A DNA stretch of 64,000 nucleotides, taken from the NCBI RefSeq assembly GCF_032062135.1, contig NC_092866.1, positions 21,358,178-21,422,177 of the forward strand. Direction: 5' to 3'. A model generated the notes under the pieces. It worked only from the letters and a program-made list of their open reading frames with translations. It did not search any database and was not told where the DNA came from. Positions 24,487 through 37,012 of the stretch are shown here, in pieces. The DNA is from Pyxicephalus adspersus. Taxonomy: Eukaryota > Chordata > Amphibia > Anura > Pyxicephalidae. Position 1 is the stretch's first letter. Every line of letters begins with the position of its first letter. The position numbers and the translations under genes were made by a program.

Positions 24487-25260
24487 AGATTCCACAAGAG
24501 AACACATCCTATGTTAGCTCCTGCATAGACATTACTGACCCCTTTTTCCCCAGTGGTGAGAAGTCCACACTGGTAGTGATGGCGATAATAGTTCTGGTCT
24601 TTCTATTACCAAAGGAGCTGGTGACAAGTGGATGATTTGTGTAGAACAAGTTTACTTACCCTTTTATGTTGCTAAATCCGAAAACAAAAATAAGTACTGA
24701 TGACAACATTCAAGTCTCTACAACTGGGTTTGAGGTATATACAATGCTGTTTCTAACCAGCAACTGGCTATAATTACTGTTCATTTATCACTTCTTTACA
24801 CTTGAAAATTTTAATACACATCATTATCTGTTAAAAAAGGGGAAAGCGTTACTGTGTACACGTTATAGTCTTCCAAGACATCAGGCTTGGTATTACAGCA
24901 TAAATCTACTTTTCTGCACATTTAATCCTGTTAAACACAATCCCAAAAACTATTGTGTTCTGATATGCATGCCGAACTTTTGTGCTGGCTTAAAGTAAAG
25001 CTGTGGAGGGAAAAAAAATACTATTTATTGGAGTCATCATCAAGTGTTTCTTCTCTTTAAGGTCCTTGAGTCCCCAACTAGCAGGGTGCTCCTATCTGTA
25101 AATAATGACCAGCTTTTGTGATCATTGATTCTGACCCACCAACTGTACTTCATCCACCCTTAAAATCTGTCACTACTCACTCATTATTGGTCTATTACTG
25201 CGGTGGTAACTGATACTGAGGCATAGAAGGTTGTGGAATAAATAAAAAGATTCCCCAGGC
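24487..25260 (+). other. tppp3: Likely TPPP3 3' UTR
   Basis: Sequence after the stop has no further coding signal. The first AATAAA after the stop is at 25237-25242, with an overlapping second one at 25241-25246, so the transcript may end near 25260. The end is inferred; later AATAAA motifs exist (for example at about 27585). Confidence 0.45.
25237..25246 (+). promoter_or_regulatory. Candidate polyadenylation signal of TPPP3
   Basis: Two overlapping AATAAA hexamers (AATAAATAAA) lie about 750 bases after the TPPP3 stop. This is the first canonical hexamer in sense orientation after the coding region. Confidence 0.45.
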
Positions 25261-27089
25261 TAGGTAAGTATTGATTTAATTATTTTCCCCTCCACAGTTT
25301 TACTTCAAGGTTCTTATAAATATAAGATGGTGACTGCTGTATTATCTTTCAAGGTTTAAACATGAATGTGCCTATATTACTCAAGCATGCAAGTGTAAGC
25401 CCTGAAGAGGTACCTATACCACTGGCCTAATTGTAGAAGAACAACTGCACTTTTTTTCGATCAGGGTTTTTTTTTAATAGTAGTAGTCAAACATGTACAT
25501 GAGTTCCGTCCTGCCCAAAATAAGCCAGAATGGTAATGAGATTCCTATTTTAATCTTTGTCTATGCAAATATTTATAGACAACTGTAAATGTAGAACTGT
25601 TGAATTTATGGACCCTGACCTGCAACAGGCAAAAATAGGTGTAGTACAGTTAAAAGCCTGTATTGGCAAAATGGCATATATTGGGTAGTACATACCATTC
25701 CAAAATTGTCCAAGACCATAGTAAATTCATGGGTTGACGTATCCAACCTGTTCAAAAAGTTACTTGTCAGGCTCGCATGCAGCTTTAGTACTTGCCACTG
25801 ACACAGAACAGATATGCAGGTCCATGACTTAGAAAATACTAAAACCAGAGGACTGACATGGTTACCAGACCAGAAAGAGGTCATCAGCGGCTATGAAAGT
25901 CTCCTATGACAGTTGTCCTAATACCGGGGTGCCTAGAGGTGGCTAAGTTACAAAAAAAAACAGTTTAATAATTTTATTGGGTAGAATGTATTACTTAGGC
26001 TTATTAGGCTGACTAAAACAAAAATAAATTAAAAAAATAACTGAGTGACGTGCATGTAGCATATTAATTTGCTAAACAAGTTCCTCCGTTAACTGCACAG
26101 CTTATTGTTGGTATATTTCCCAATAGCAGAGGGGAAAAATGGGGAAGTTTTTCATTTGATGTTACATTAGCTTTAGTCACATATTGCCGTACGCCTTAAA
26201 ATTTCCATTTTATTCCCATACTGTGCACTGAAAGTATATCGTACAGTATCTGATTGGCAGCTATGGGATACAGCTTGAGAAACAAGACTACGTATACATA
26301 AATCATTTGGATTTATGTAAGCTGAGGCTAAATTGTTCACATCAACCAATTAAACCACTTTAGTTATATAAACTGCACTATAAAATAACTGTTGAAAGCT
26401 GGTTACTATCAACATGGGCATTTTTGTTTCTTCTCTTTTCATTAGTCAGACCAGGGTGTTTATTAATCCTTTTAAAGTCAAGTGACCAAATGTCAAACAA
26501 AATGCAAAATTGTTAATGTTTATAAAAGTCTTGCATTTTTTTTACCACCAAATATAGTACTTATAGTTTGTCAAATAAATACAACAATGCATTAACATAT
26601 CGATGCCATCAGAGGAGTGAGGATCTGAGAATGAAATTCAGATGCTTTGAGCAACGAATCTATTATAACAGTATCAATAAGTCAAACCCCTTAATTTTAT
26701 GTATAGGAATGGGGAGAAAAGTATAGTCTGGATCGGCAGTCAAAACATTAGCACAGCCCTAAGACTGTCAACGCAGGTCTACTTAGTTTGGTTTTGACCA
26801 ATATAGGTTTTTTTATTAGTTCACTAGTCAAGTATTCACACTGTACCAAGTTTCTCAGACTCCTCCTGATATTGATCAAAGGACAAAAACTGGAAGAAAA
26901 GAGAAGTGAAGTTGCCTTCCATGGAATCCAACCAGAGGCTTTCTTTAATGAACTGACCTGTTCTATAACAATTACAGCAGTTATATGGTTGCTATAATTT
27001 TAATACACAATGCTCAGTGTCACCTGCCTTGTATGCTAAACACACGGTAAATACCATGTTATAACTCTAATAACTATTCTGTGTTATTG
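25261..27089. other. Intergenic, no gene recognised
   Basis: AT-rich sequence without an exon, RNA gene or transposon end that I can identify. Confidence 0.4.
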
Positions 27090-27290
27090 AAGAAATATGG
27101 GCAGTTCACTTAGCAAACTGAATTTTCCTTTGCAAAGAATATATTTGTTTTATAATTGTGGTGAGGCTCTTCACTCATGTGCTAGCAGAATTCCTATTGT
27201 GTTGATATTCCTTTGCATATGATTGGGTTTTCTCTGCAAAGTGATTTTCTACCACATTTGCTAAGCTAAGTAAACTATCCCATACAACCT
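27090..27290. mobile_element. MITE copy, 'gcacatgattgg' family (diverged)
   Basis: Holds 'cagttcacttagcaaactga', 'tttcctttgcaaagaatata', 'tttgcatatgattgggtttt' and 'catttgctaagctaagtaaa', in the order seen in the copies at 7940-8180 and 60555-60725. The ends look like imperfect inverted copies of each other (acttagcaaa against tttgctaagct). Confidence 0.55.
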
Positions 27291-28691
27291 TCCCTAACAT
27301 ATCCTGCTAATATGGTTAGTGCTAACTGTTGCATGTAAAAGGGCCGTATAATATCATTTCTGATGCATTCTTTTACTCCCATTGTTACCAGTTTTGTGAA
27401 TCAAACCATGTCAAGTATTGCTAACGTTGTTACAGATGATTATATAATCTGTCCTTCCTATGCAGTGAGATAGCTAATGAAACTCTTGGTTGTATATTAC
27501 ACTGTTCCGAAATTGAATGGTTATTGTAAAAAATATCTTTCTGTCTATAAATAAATATATATGTATGTATGTAGAATTCTTTCTCTGCAATAAATATGTT
27601 TTTTTTTGTAAATCAGTGTGATGGTATGTTCAGAAAACTATATTGTAATAACAAAGTATGTATATTAACATATATTATTAAAAGATGACCCCCTGGTTTC
27701 TAACTTGTTCTGACTGTCACTAGCTGGAAACTGACACGGATAAGGAAGAACATGTCAAAGTCATGGTATTTGGAAATGTAGGGGTTAAGATTTGAGGATT
27801 TATGAGTGTTGCCATGTAACCCTGTGTTTTGGTTACAAAAACATAAAGATTGTTACTACCAGGTGTTTTCAATGTTTTTGGATGTGTTTCGGTTGCCATG
27901 ACGAAAAAGTCTCAACTTCACTTAGCATGACCCAGAATTGACAGGGCCGTCATCATACTCATGTCATGGACCCTGAGCTGTACACGCCCCACCCTGCACA
28001 GGGATGTTCTGTCTGTCAGTCTTTGGGACAGAATTTGAGGAAGGATTTTGCTCAGCAGAAATCAAAAATTGGCCTTATAAGTGAATTTTAATCTAGTCAT
28101 TAAAACTTCATATGGACTTATATTAAATATTGCAAGGTCAACAGTAATTTTCAATATTTTGAAATCTGGTTTATTTCAATAATACCCTGCAATCCTGCTG
28201 TGAGCATCCCTATTAAGGCACCTTATATTGCTTTCTCCCGTGTTTGCTTGCTGCTGTGCAATTGCACATTGTACAGGCATGGGCCACTGTTGCCACCACA
28301 TGAAAGTCCCCCCAAGAGTGCAGCTGTAGTATATGCATTGTGTAGACAGGAAATAATTGCAAATACGTTCTAGAAGAACAGAAAAGCTGAAATAAAATAA
28401 GAAAAAAGTTAAAACATTTTTTTTAGAAACAAAAGCATATTGATTGTTTATGATACACAGTGCTTTAGCAAATTAAACGTCATTCTGTTTACTAGGGTAT
28501 AGCTATAAATTCTAGTACACCATGAAAGTATCTTTAAACAGCCTTCTCTACCTGTGTAGTGTCCCTTGGCACTTTTTTAATTACCTTGACCCTGTCCTCC
28601 GTAATCACTCATCTGTGATGTCCCAGTAGTCAATGAGAACCAGAGGGGTGTATCAGTGCCAGGAAGGCAGGAGGGACAGATCCTTCTACAT
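27291..28691. other. Intergenic, no gene recognised
   Basis: Includes short TA/TG-rich sequence near 27545-27570. No exon or RNA gene recognised. Confidence 0.4.
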
Positions 28692-29008
28692 CAGGGGTCC
28701 CTAACGCCCGGTTTGTGGCCCACTCACTAGTGGGTCAGAGCCTTCTGACAGCTGGGCCACGAGAGCACTGAGACCAGCGATCCCCAACCTGGGGAGAGCG
28801 GACCAGCCAGAGTCGCTGACCATGTCCCCTGTATGTATTGCAGGCTCAGGGCGATAGGCGGGTTGTGTCTCTGGATCGGTTCTGACATCAGGACATCACT
28901 CTGCGGGACGTTTCTTCCCCTTTGAGTGACACACGGCTCCCTGCGCATGCGCTGTCCGGAGTCTGTGAGTTTAGTGGTCCGTAGGCCCGAAAAGGTTTGG
29001 AACCATTG
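28692..29008. mobile_element. hAT-like non-autonomous element
   Basis: The left terminus is CAGGGGTCCCTAAC. The right terminus in reverse complement is CAATGGTTCCAAACC, both hAT-type. Flanking octamers ttctacat and ctttacag agree at 5 of 8 positions, compatible with an old 8-bp duplication. A second hAT-like end, CAGCGATCCCCAACCTG, at 28773 suggests either a nested copy or a subterminal repeat. It is more GC-rich than its surroundings. Confidence 0.65.
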
Positions 29009-29790
29009 CTTTACAGTATCTCATATCTCAGCACAGTCACCCTGCTCATCTCTAGTCCCATACATGGATCTCATATTCTGCAGGCATGCTGTATATAGTG
29101 TGCAGGCACTTATTTCTCCTATTTACTGAAATGAAAGTAGCCCTCCTTCCTGTGTTAACGCTGAACTGGGTAAACCTTAAACTTGCTCCAGACCTCCTTT
29201 TTCCTAAGCTTAATGTCACTGCTGGAATGCAAACCAGGGCTAAAGTTTTTTGGCCGGCTTAGTCACCAAAAAATATATGTGCCAGGGTGTTGCAGTGCAG
29301 AATCTAGTCCTCCTAAAACCAAAATTTAGACCATCTGTATTGCCACCTGCTAACCCATTCTTGTCACTGTAATGTTTTGTTCCCTGGGACATCTCACAGT
29401 TACTCCTTGTGTGATACAGTTGGTGGACCAGCTTTTAGATTTAATCCCTGCTTTCACATGCTCTTTTTACTTTTGTTTTACCATCATAGAGTTAGAAAGC
29501 ACTGTGTGAAACAAAGCAGTACAACCTATGGCATTTGTGGGCTTAACTGGGTTTAGTAAAGAAGTAGAGAATATGCAGGAATTGCTGATTAAAACATAAT
29601 TGGCAAAACATAAGTCCACCATTTTTTATTGTACAAATATATACTGGCCCAGATGGCTCAAAGCACATTAGATGGCACTATAACCCTGATCCTCCAGAAT
29701 GAATTGTTGAATGAATTGAAAGGGAGGAAACTCACAAAACCAGCAAAGTATTTTCTAAAAAAGGATTCAGTTGTACGGCCCTGGTCCAGT
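29009..29790. other. Intergenic, no gene recognised
   Basis: No exon or repeat terminus identified. Confidence 0.4.
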
Positions 29791-30320
29791 GACAGTACTT
29801 ACCAAACATCAGTCCCCCAATCTATCATCCCACTCCTCACCTTCTCCTTGGTAGACTGGTTGCATTTCCCAGCACACGGTTGCCCCCAGGACTAAGTGTG
29901 CGAGGGATGGTGTCTGGGGAAGAGCTGGCAGAGGACCAGGAGCCCACAGATAAATCAGTACCAAGATTCCAACAGAGACAAATCCAGAATACAGAGCAGA
30001 GGTCATACATAGATGACTTTTCCAGCAGGCGAAATACACAAGGGCAATTCACAAGCAGAGTCAGGGTCACAGGTGAAAGGTCATTCTTGGCAGCATAAAT
30101 TCACAGGGTCAGAAACAGGCAAGGTCAGCAACAGTAAATCAGATGAATACACACCAGCAGCAAGTCAGCCTAGCTTGACACTACAGCAGGTACCAGTGAC
30201 TGGGAGCAGAGAAACTATAAAGTACCAGCAGCCAATGGCAGTGCAGGATAGAATCAGGAACTAATCAGGCTCTTAAAAATCCCTTTCAGCTGTGCACAGT
30301 CTAAGAGTGTGTGCAGGGGA
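29791..30320 (+). repeat. Unclassified interspersed repeat, purine-rich
   Basis: GC-richer, CAGGT/AGGTCA-rich stretch (gtcacaggtgaaaggtca, cagaaacaggcaaggtcagc) similar in style to 35335-35720. It is open in several frames on both strands, which fits biased composition rather than a protein. LTR origin is possible but no terminal TG...CA pair was established. Confidence 0.35.
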
Positions 30321-31966
30321 TGCCGGGGAAAATACATCAGGCTACACAGCTAAAGGGAAGCAGGGGCTGCTGCTATTTCTTCATTCTCTTTTCTGCTGCA
30401 AGTGTAATTGCTGGACAAAATAGTCTGTGTGGGATACTGCTGTAGCCTACAGCACGAAATCTCTGGCCACAGCATTTCCATCAGTGTTCTGGTTTATTTG
30501 GCAATGATAAAAATGTTAAAGCAAGAATAACAATAAAGAGATAAAAGACCTGTTATCCACTATGGATTACATTTATCTAGAGCCCAAGTTGTTTCTAGTT
30601 CATGGACCCCTCCTTAGTTCTATAGGATCATACATTGGGGTCAATACACCTACATTGCATTTTGCATTTGTGGAATATTTCAGAATGAAAATAATTTCAA
30701 AACAAAAAAAAGTTCTGGAATTGAGATAAAATGTTATATATAATTTGAAACAGTAATAAGCTAATGTTAAAAAAGCACCGACGTAGTGCAAATACTAACT
30801 AGTTCCTTATTATTAGTTTTTATTGTCACCACCTTCCAATAACCTTCACATTCCTCTTCCACATACTTTCATGAAATCAAATATTTCCTTTTAATAAAAA
30901 CACTGACATAAGGCATTCTGGGTAATTTGATCATCTAGATCCCCTTAGTTTATCTCATTCGTATATAAAACTGGCTCAAACACAGTGCTTTAAAACAACA
31001 TGTGCCTTCAGTTCTTGACCCTTGGCACCCTATGTGTGAAAACACTTCTAATCTGTAAGTAGTGCAGGGTTACTGAAAGTGATGACCATTGAGAAACATG
31101 CTAAAGTCCTTTTATCCCCGATTTACATCACACATTAATAATGACAATACTAAACGCTACTAATCTAACCCCTCAAACCTGCCACCCGAATCCTCACACA
31201 TTTATACAACCCCAAATGTCAATGGACAGTCATATCATAGAGACAGGGCCTAATGAAATAAATTCTGTGTAATCTGATCTCAAACAATGTTATGACACCC
31301 TTATTGTTTAACTTTTGCTGGGCAATTTTGACTACTGCAAGTTAATTTATTGTGTGTGACAAGTGATGAGTATGACACATTCATACTCAATGGAACCTTA
31401 GCACAGCTTATCACTGAACATGTGGCAGAACTCTAAACAAAACACCCGCACCCAGGGTCACCCGCTTCTTTTGGCAAAACACTGTGTGTTAGGCAACTTT
31501 TCAGATGATTGTATGTGTGCCATTACTGAATGAAATGGTACATGTGATTTGACTTTAAAAAACCTTGCAAGTTTTTTTTTTTTTTTTAATAAAATGTATT
31601 ACTGCAGGTAAAGAATAAAGAATATGGAAAGCTGGGAAGCTGAATACAAATTGTTCAGGATTACTTAGGAAACTGTATTTTATTTTTGTGCGCTTAGCTC
31701 TTTGAGCAAACATGTTACATTCTTAAGGTCTAAACCTATTGTATACTTATATACTATAAAGTATATTTGAAGTATGTTTTATTTTATGGCCTTTATTTAA
31801 GCTAACTTTTCTAAGCAGACTCATTTTCACTTCACTTTTCATTTTCAATAAAAAAAAAAACGTGTCACTCCTGAAATTACTTAAAAAAATCAATTTTCTT
31901 TTGCAAACTGAAATGAATCAGTTGTGAAGAGCACAATGTTGTGATGTTTCCACGACTTTAATAAAG
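30321..31966. other. Intergenic, no gene recognised
   Basis: AT-rich sequence with poly-A and poly-T runs. No exon or RNA gene seen. Confidence 0.4.
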
Positions 31967-32293
31967 TCAACCTAAACTAAAATTTTTACCTAAAATTGTA
32001 GAAAACCCTTTCATTTAGGGTAAAAATTACCTTCTTTTTTGGGGAGATAATTTAAAACCCTCTTTAAAAAAAAAGCTTTTTCTTCAATGGGGTGAAAAAA
32101 AATGACAATCTCAAGCATTGCACAGTGCAAGATCAGGTGACATAAAAAGAAGGCGGAAGAATGAAAAAGAAGACAGCAGCGCCCAACGAAGGAGGGTACC
32201 AGGACGACGCAGGGCCCAATCCAGGAAACCTCCGGAGGGATCTGCGAAAGTAAAGGTGAGTAAGTTTCTTTTTCAGTTTACTTCTGCTTTTAA
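31967..32293 (-). mobile_element. MITE, TTTAAAGYGGAAGTAAA family (minus orientation)
   Basis: Read on the minus strand it starts TTAAAAGCAGAAGTAAACTG and continues with tcacctttactttcgcag, ccctccggaggtttcctgga and a tgtcacctgatcttgcac block. The plus-strand copy at 45633-46115 has the same order. The arginine-rich frame across 32118-32318 is a by-product of this repeat. Confidence 0.7.
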
Positions 32294-34439
32294 GTTCAAA
32301 GGACAAATAGACTATTAAGTTACTGCTCACTTTACTAAAAGTAACATGCTGTAAATTGTATTTTTATATTTCCTTTTTTTGGTAATGGCTACGGTATTGT
32401 TTATCTTATTTTTTGGTTAATTTTGTGTTATCTCCTACCTCTATCGGATTGAGTTATGTAAATGTCTGTTTTGTTGGTTGCTAATATAAATTTAAAAATA
32501 ATAAAATAAAAAAAGGACAAATACACCTAACAATCATAGACTCTGAAATTATTTCAAATACAAAGCTGTATGAACTTCAAGAATATAATAAAATAAACAT
32601 TAATCATTATTATAGGTAACCTGCCGGTAATAACCAAAAGTGTATTTGATCATAAATGAATTGCATTGAAGTATTTTAAGATTAATTTATTTGTTTTATC
32701 TATTCCTCTCTATATACACTTAATGGTGTCCACTTCTCTGACTCCATGCCCCACTAGGGGTGAAACAATTTAAAGGAAGACTGATAGTGTGCTGTTGTTC
32801 TGTCCACTGAAAAAAGTTTTTGATGAATTGTGGAACATTGTGCTCAATATTTATTTTCTCGAAAGGCTTGTGGGAGCTGATGATACCCAAATCCATTTTG
32901 TACCTGTAACAAGTTGTGCAGGGCTGCCTAGGGGGGATTTTCTGTGTGAAATGAATCAGGTGCTGCTGATAATTGAAAAAGAGAAAAAAAATCTATTACA
33001 TTTTCTGAAATTTGTACCCCCAGGGTACACGGTCCCTGAGACTTATTATGGAATTGTTTCTGTTCCATAATACCATAAATAACTTTTGGGCAAGCAAAGT
33101 TTTGGGCAAGCAAGTTATATAAGGTTATAAAGGATTTGACAAGTTTAAATTTTACCCCAAAGCCACAGGAAAATAATTTTACCCCAATGTATGAAATTTT
33201 CCTGTGACTTTTTCATAAAATGGCTTCAATAGGAGTCACCTTTAAATTCAGGTTCCCTGAACTATAAACAGGATTCACTGATCCCTTGGCCAGTTGGACC
33301 CAGGCACATTAACTTATCCCTACTAGATGAAACTTTCTGTGGTTGGCCTCAACAGAACCATAGAAGCAGCTTTTTTTTACCTTTATTACATCTGTAGCTT
33401 CTAACATATATACCTTGTCATAAAAATCTCATAAAAGCTTTAACGTGTTAACTTCAGCAATAACTCTAAAAATGTTTTAACCTGCAGCTTTTTTTTAAGG
33501 TATTGATAGCTAATTATTAGGACCTTGCTCAGGCACTTTCTTTTAAAAAGTTGTTTGAGTTGTCACCCTGTCACATAGGCTTTAAAGTGACCATTCAATG
33601 AACACTACGCACGCTTGGTCCAATGTCCCCATTATTAAACCCACACAACATAGAAAGGAAGTGGCTGAAACTCAAAGGATGCAGAAGACTAGCAGCTCTG
33701 AGATGCAACAATAAATAAGAAAGTGACAGAAAAGGAAATTTTTATGATACTTAGTTTTATTTGATATGTTTACATCTACTTTAAGCATTCCTGTCATTAT
33801 CTCTTTCATATAAAAGTTAAAGTATCCAGTCTAACTGCAAAGCTGTTCTTCCATGCATGAATAATTGAAAAACAAGAAATGTATTGAGCTTGCATTTCAT
33901 TTGTTATAATGGAGCATTATCAAGCACTGAATAAGGAATACAAAATCAATTTTGTGCTTTCTGCTACAGCCATTTAAACTTCTATTTACAATTTAACCTT
34001 CACTTGATGTTTCTCTCTGAAATATCACATTGACAAATATGCTCAATTACTGGAAATATGAATAATTAAAAGTGCAGATAGGTTTTATGGAATACAAAAT
34101 GGATGCATTATTTTACTAATTGCCATAGCCATACACTGGAGGCTGTAAAAAATGAAATGCAGGTAAAAGCTGCCAAAACCCATCACTCTTAAAGCAGGTT
34201 TTTGTCTCATATGCCTGATTGATGTCAAACAGACACCCTTGCTAATTATGTTTTTGGACATTCGTCATAAAAAATGAATGTTCTCTGTCTAAATTAGGTC
34301 ACCCAGATTATATAGGCTGTAAAGGGCTTCCTGATTCGGTAGTTGCTTTGATTACATGACATAACCTGTTATAGAAGTTTTCATAACTTTGATTAAAATG
34401 TACCTGTCACCAAATTAACTCATTTCTAGACAATATAAT
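32294..34439. other. Intergenic, no gene recognised
   Basis: No coding exon recognised. A short direct repeat, ttttgggcaagcaa, occurs twice at about 33085-33113. Confidence 0.4.
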
Positions 34440-35080
34440 AATAAACATATACAGCTTAACGTTTCAGGCCTCTTTCAGACGTGTGGACTGAAGCTACATG
34501 GTTAGCTGCTCCCAGAGGCCCCTATAAGCGCTTGGGTGTAATTTAAGCCACGGCGTTTGAAAAAGTACAGTTGTGGTTAACTACACTACAAAGGATTATG
34601 GGCAATTACTATTCCTCCAGCAACAACTGCACCACAACTGCATTCAACCTTAGCTCACTGTGGTTTGAATGCATTTGAACTCAAGGCAATGGAGTTGGCT
34701 GGCCACTTAAGAGCAGCTAGAAGCTACATGTTGGATCCACGAATCTTGCCAAAAAAACACCACAAACATAACATAAATATAACCACATGCAAAAAATGGT
34801 TCCAAGCTGCTCCCATACAGTTGAATGGGACAGGTGCTGGTCTGTGGCTGTTTAGTTGGTGGCCGCAGAGGACAGAAGGCAGAAGCACAGGCACGGGTGG
34901 CCCTCTTCACATTGCTTACACAGGAGCTGCTGGGAATGGCAGAGCAATGTATGTAAGGCTTACACTGCTCTGCCATGCTCAGCAGCTCTACCAACTGTCA
35001 GCACATTAGCTCTCCTAAACTGCTCTGCTATTCTCAGCTAGTGTGCCGTAAGAAGGCAGAGATGCTGAGAAAAGTGTAAA
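34440..35080. repeat. Unclassified interspersed repeat
   Basis: Shares 'ttcagacgtgtgg' and 'gttagctgctcccag' with 6071-6120, including similar spacing. Contains ccatacagttgaatgggac, close to acccattcagttgaatagg at 6709. Open frames on both strands overlap and are not credible genes. Confidence 0.4.
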
Positions 35081-35334
35081 CTATCACATATCAAACCCCC
35101 CCACCCACGCCAAAATTTTATTCAAGTTTATTTATTGTTTCCAAAAGCAGGTTGCCAGGCCAAACTGAACAATCAAGAAAGAAGGCCTTGATGAGAGAGG
35201 TTGCCATGAACCCAATGCTCTAGAGATCCTGTGTGGAGATGGGACTAAGTTACAGAAAAATAACCATAAGTGCAGCCCTCCACCGATCTGGGCTTTATGG
35301 CAGAGTCAGAAGTCTATTTTCGTTTGGAGTACTA

Positions 35335-35720
35335 TGATCCCTCTTTTGAGGGTGGAACACCCAGGGGTGTGGAATCTAAGCGGTACCTGGTCTTCACCAG
35401 AACACCAAGTGTTCCTGGTGACTACTAGGCTCTCTGCTGCTAGGTGCCACCAGGTCCCGGGGTCACCCCACCAAAGGGCAGATCAGCAGAAACAGGCTTC
35501 TGCGAGGAGACAGCTGGAGAGTCAGGTTTGGTCACAAAGTGCTCCAGAGGCAAGGCAGCGTCAATACCCAGACAGGAGTTCAGGGTAGGCTTTAGGCTAG
35601 GCAACGCTAGTAACCAGGCAGAAGGTCAGGGCAAGCAGCAAGCTTGCTTCAGTAACCCGACAGAAGGTCAAGTAACTGGTGAGCAAGGTACAGGACAGGT
35701 AAGCGCCAGGGAGAGTCCGA
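35335..35720 (+). repeat. Unclassified GC-richer repeat with internal duplications
   Basis: The internal unit 'gtaaccaggcagaaggtcag' recurs as 'gtaacccgacagaaggtcaa' about 60 bases later. Composition resembles 29791-30320. No protein family is recognised in either open frame. Confidence 0.35.
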
Positions 35721-36008
35721 AATGATAAGGAACTGATGCAGCTGGTGCAAGTCACAGCAAAAGGCACCGTTACTGCTGAGGCTAACTAGCCCCTGCCCAT
35801 TTTAGGAGCTCCTCCTCCATATGATATGTCAGAATGTGCAAGATTGCCCAAAAATGCAAGAACCAGTTAATGCCACCATATGCTCTGTAAGGCAGTGACA
35901 GATAGCAAATGATGAGTCTGACAGCTTGGCAGGGCAGACAAGCAAAAGTTGCCGCAGGACGTTTTGGCGGGGAGCGCCATGGGAACAGACAGGTTGTGTG
36001 ACAGCGTT

Positions 36009-37012
36009 TGCAAAAAAGCACTTTAAGGACTCTAAGACAGTGAGGAGCAAGATTCTCCAGTCTGTTGAAATCAAGGGAAATACAGAACTTGAAACAAGTA
36101 ACTCTGGTTAGAAATTCAATGGTACAACTGCCAACCCCCCTGGAATTGCAGCCATATATCCTCTGATGAAGCCCTATGGCGAAACGTGTCGGCATAGAGT
36201 TGTCTCAGCTTGTTCTTCAGGATTGTTGCAACCACTAGTCAGTACGACTGTTTGTCTAGGAAGCAAAGACAACGCTATAGTCTGGTTTGACCAGGGTTAT
36301 CCCACTGTGCATTTTGATTTTAATATGTGTATGTGAATTGATACACCATTAGTATTAGTTGGATTCTGTTTATTCATTATATAGTTGGAAATAAATAAAC
36401 CTTTGTAATATATTTTGCCAAGAAAAAACCCTGTCTTCTTTTGTCCTTATATTTCTGATGAAATCAAGATTTAACTGTTTGGCCTTAATTCTAAACGTTA
36501 TATCTGAGGGAAACCAGACATCACTCATCCCCAGCCAAATAGGATCCCAACAGTGAAGTATAGTGATGGCGGTATTATGCTGTGGGGGGGCTTTTCCAGC
36601 AGATATCCCCAATGAAAACCTATTCCACAGTCCTCAGGACCTCAGACTGGCCCGAAAGGTTCACCATCCAACATGACAATGACCCAAAGTACACAGTAAA
36701 AATATCACAGGGGTGCTTTAGGGACAACTCTGTGAATGTTCTAGAGTGGCCCAGCCAGCTCCCTGAACCTTATTGAATATCTGTGAAAATGGCTGTTCAC
36801 TGAGGGTCCCCATCCAACCTAAGTTTGATAGGATTTGCAAAAAAGAAAGGCAGAAAATGTATTAAATTGTCTAAAACTCTGTTTTCACTTTTTCAATATG
36901 GGGTACTGAGTGTAAATTTATGGGAAAAAGTTTAAACAATTGTAGCATCAGGCTGCAACAAAACAAAATTGAAAAAAGCGAACAGGGTCTGAATACTTCT
37001 TCCCTTCTATAA
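36009..37012 (+). mobile_element. Tc1-like transposon relic (3' part), interrupted
   Basis: Nucleotide sequence follows vertebrate Tc1-like transposase genes in order: gcaaaaaagcactttaagga, aagattctccagtctg, aaccagacatcactcatc, a 'gctgtggggg' block, then a frame reading FTIQHDNDPKYTV and NVLEWPSQ. HDNDPK..T followed by NVLEWPSQSP is the signature of the DDE domain around the second catalytic Asp. The 3' flank keeps 'caacaggctgcaac'-like and 'gggtctgaatacttc' blocks. Frameshifts, an internal deletion after 36860 and a 379-bp insertion make it non-functional. The 5' third was not found. Confidence 0.85.
36076..36454 (+). mobile_element. Insertion inside the Tc1 relic, flanked by a 14-bp target duplication
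   Basis: CTGTTGAAATCAAG (36062-36075) and CTGATGAAATCAAG (36455-36468) are copies of one Tc1 site and flank 379 bp absent from normal Tc1 elements. A duplication of that length points to a LINE-driven retroposon. The insert carries ctctgatgaagccctatggc then gaaacgtgtcgg, a block that I associate with vertebrate interspersed repeats. No coding region. Confidence 0.75.

Noticed and set aside
32118..32318. Arginine-rich open frame
   Set aside because: It lies in a minus-oriented MITE shared with 45633-46115; basic composition comes from GA-rich repeat sequence.
34665..35009. Open frame of 114 residues
   Set aside because: It overlaps frames on both strands within an interspersed repeat and has no recognisable domain.
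35782..36195. Minus-strand open frame of 137 residues
   Set aside because: It runs antisense through the start of the Tc1 relic and the nested insertion; no family resemblance.
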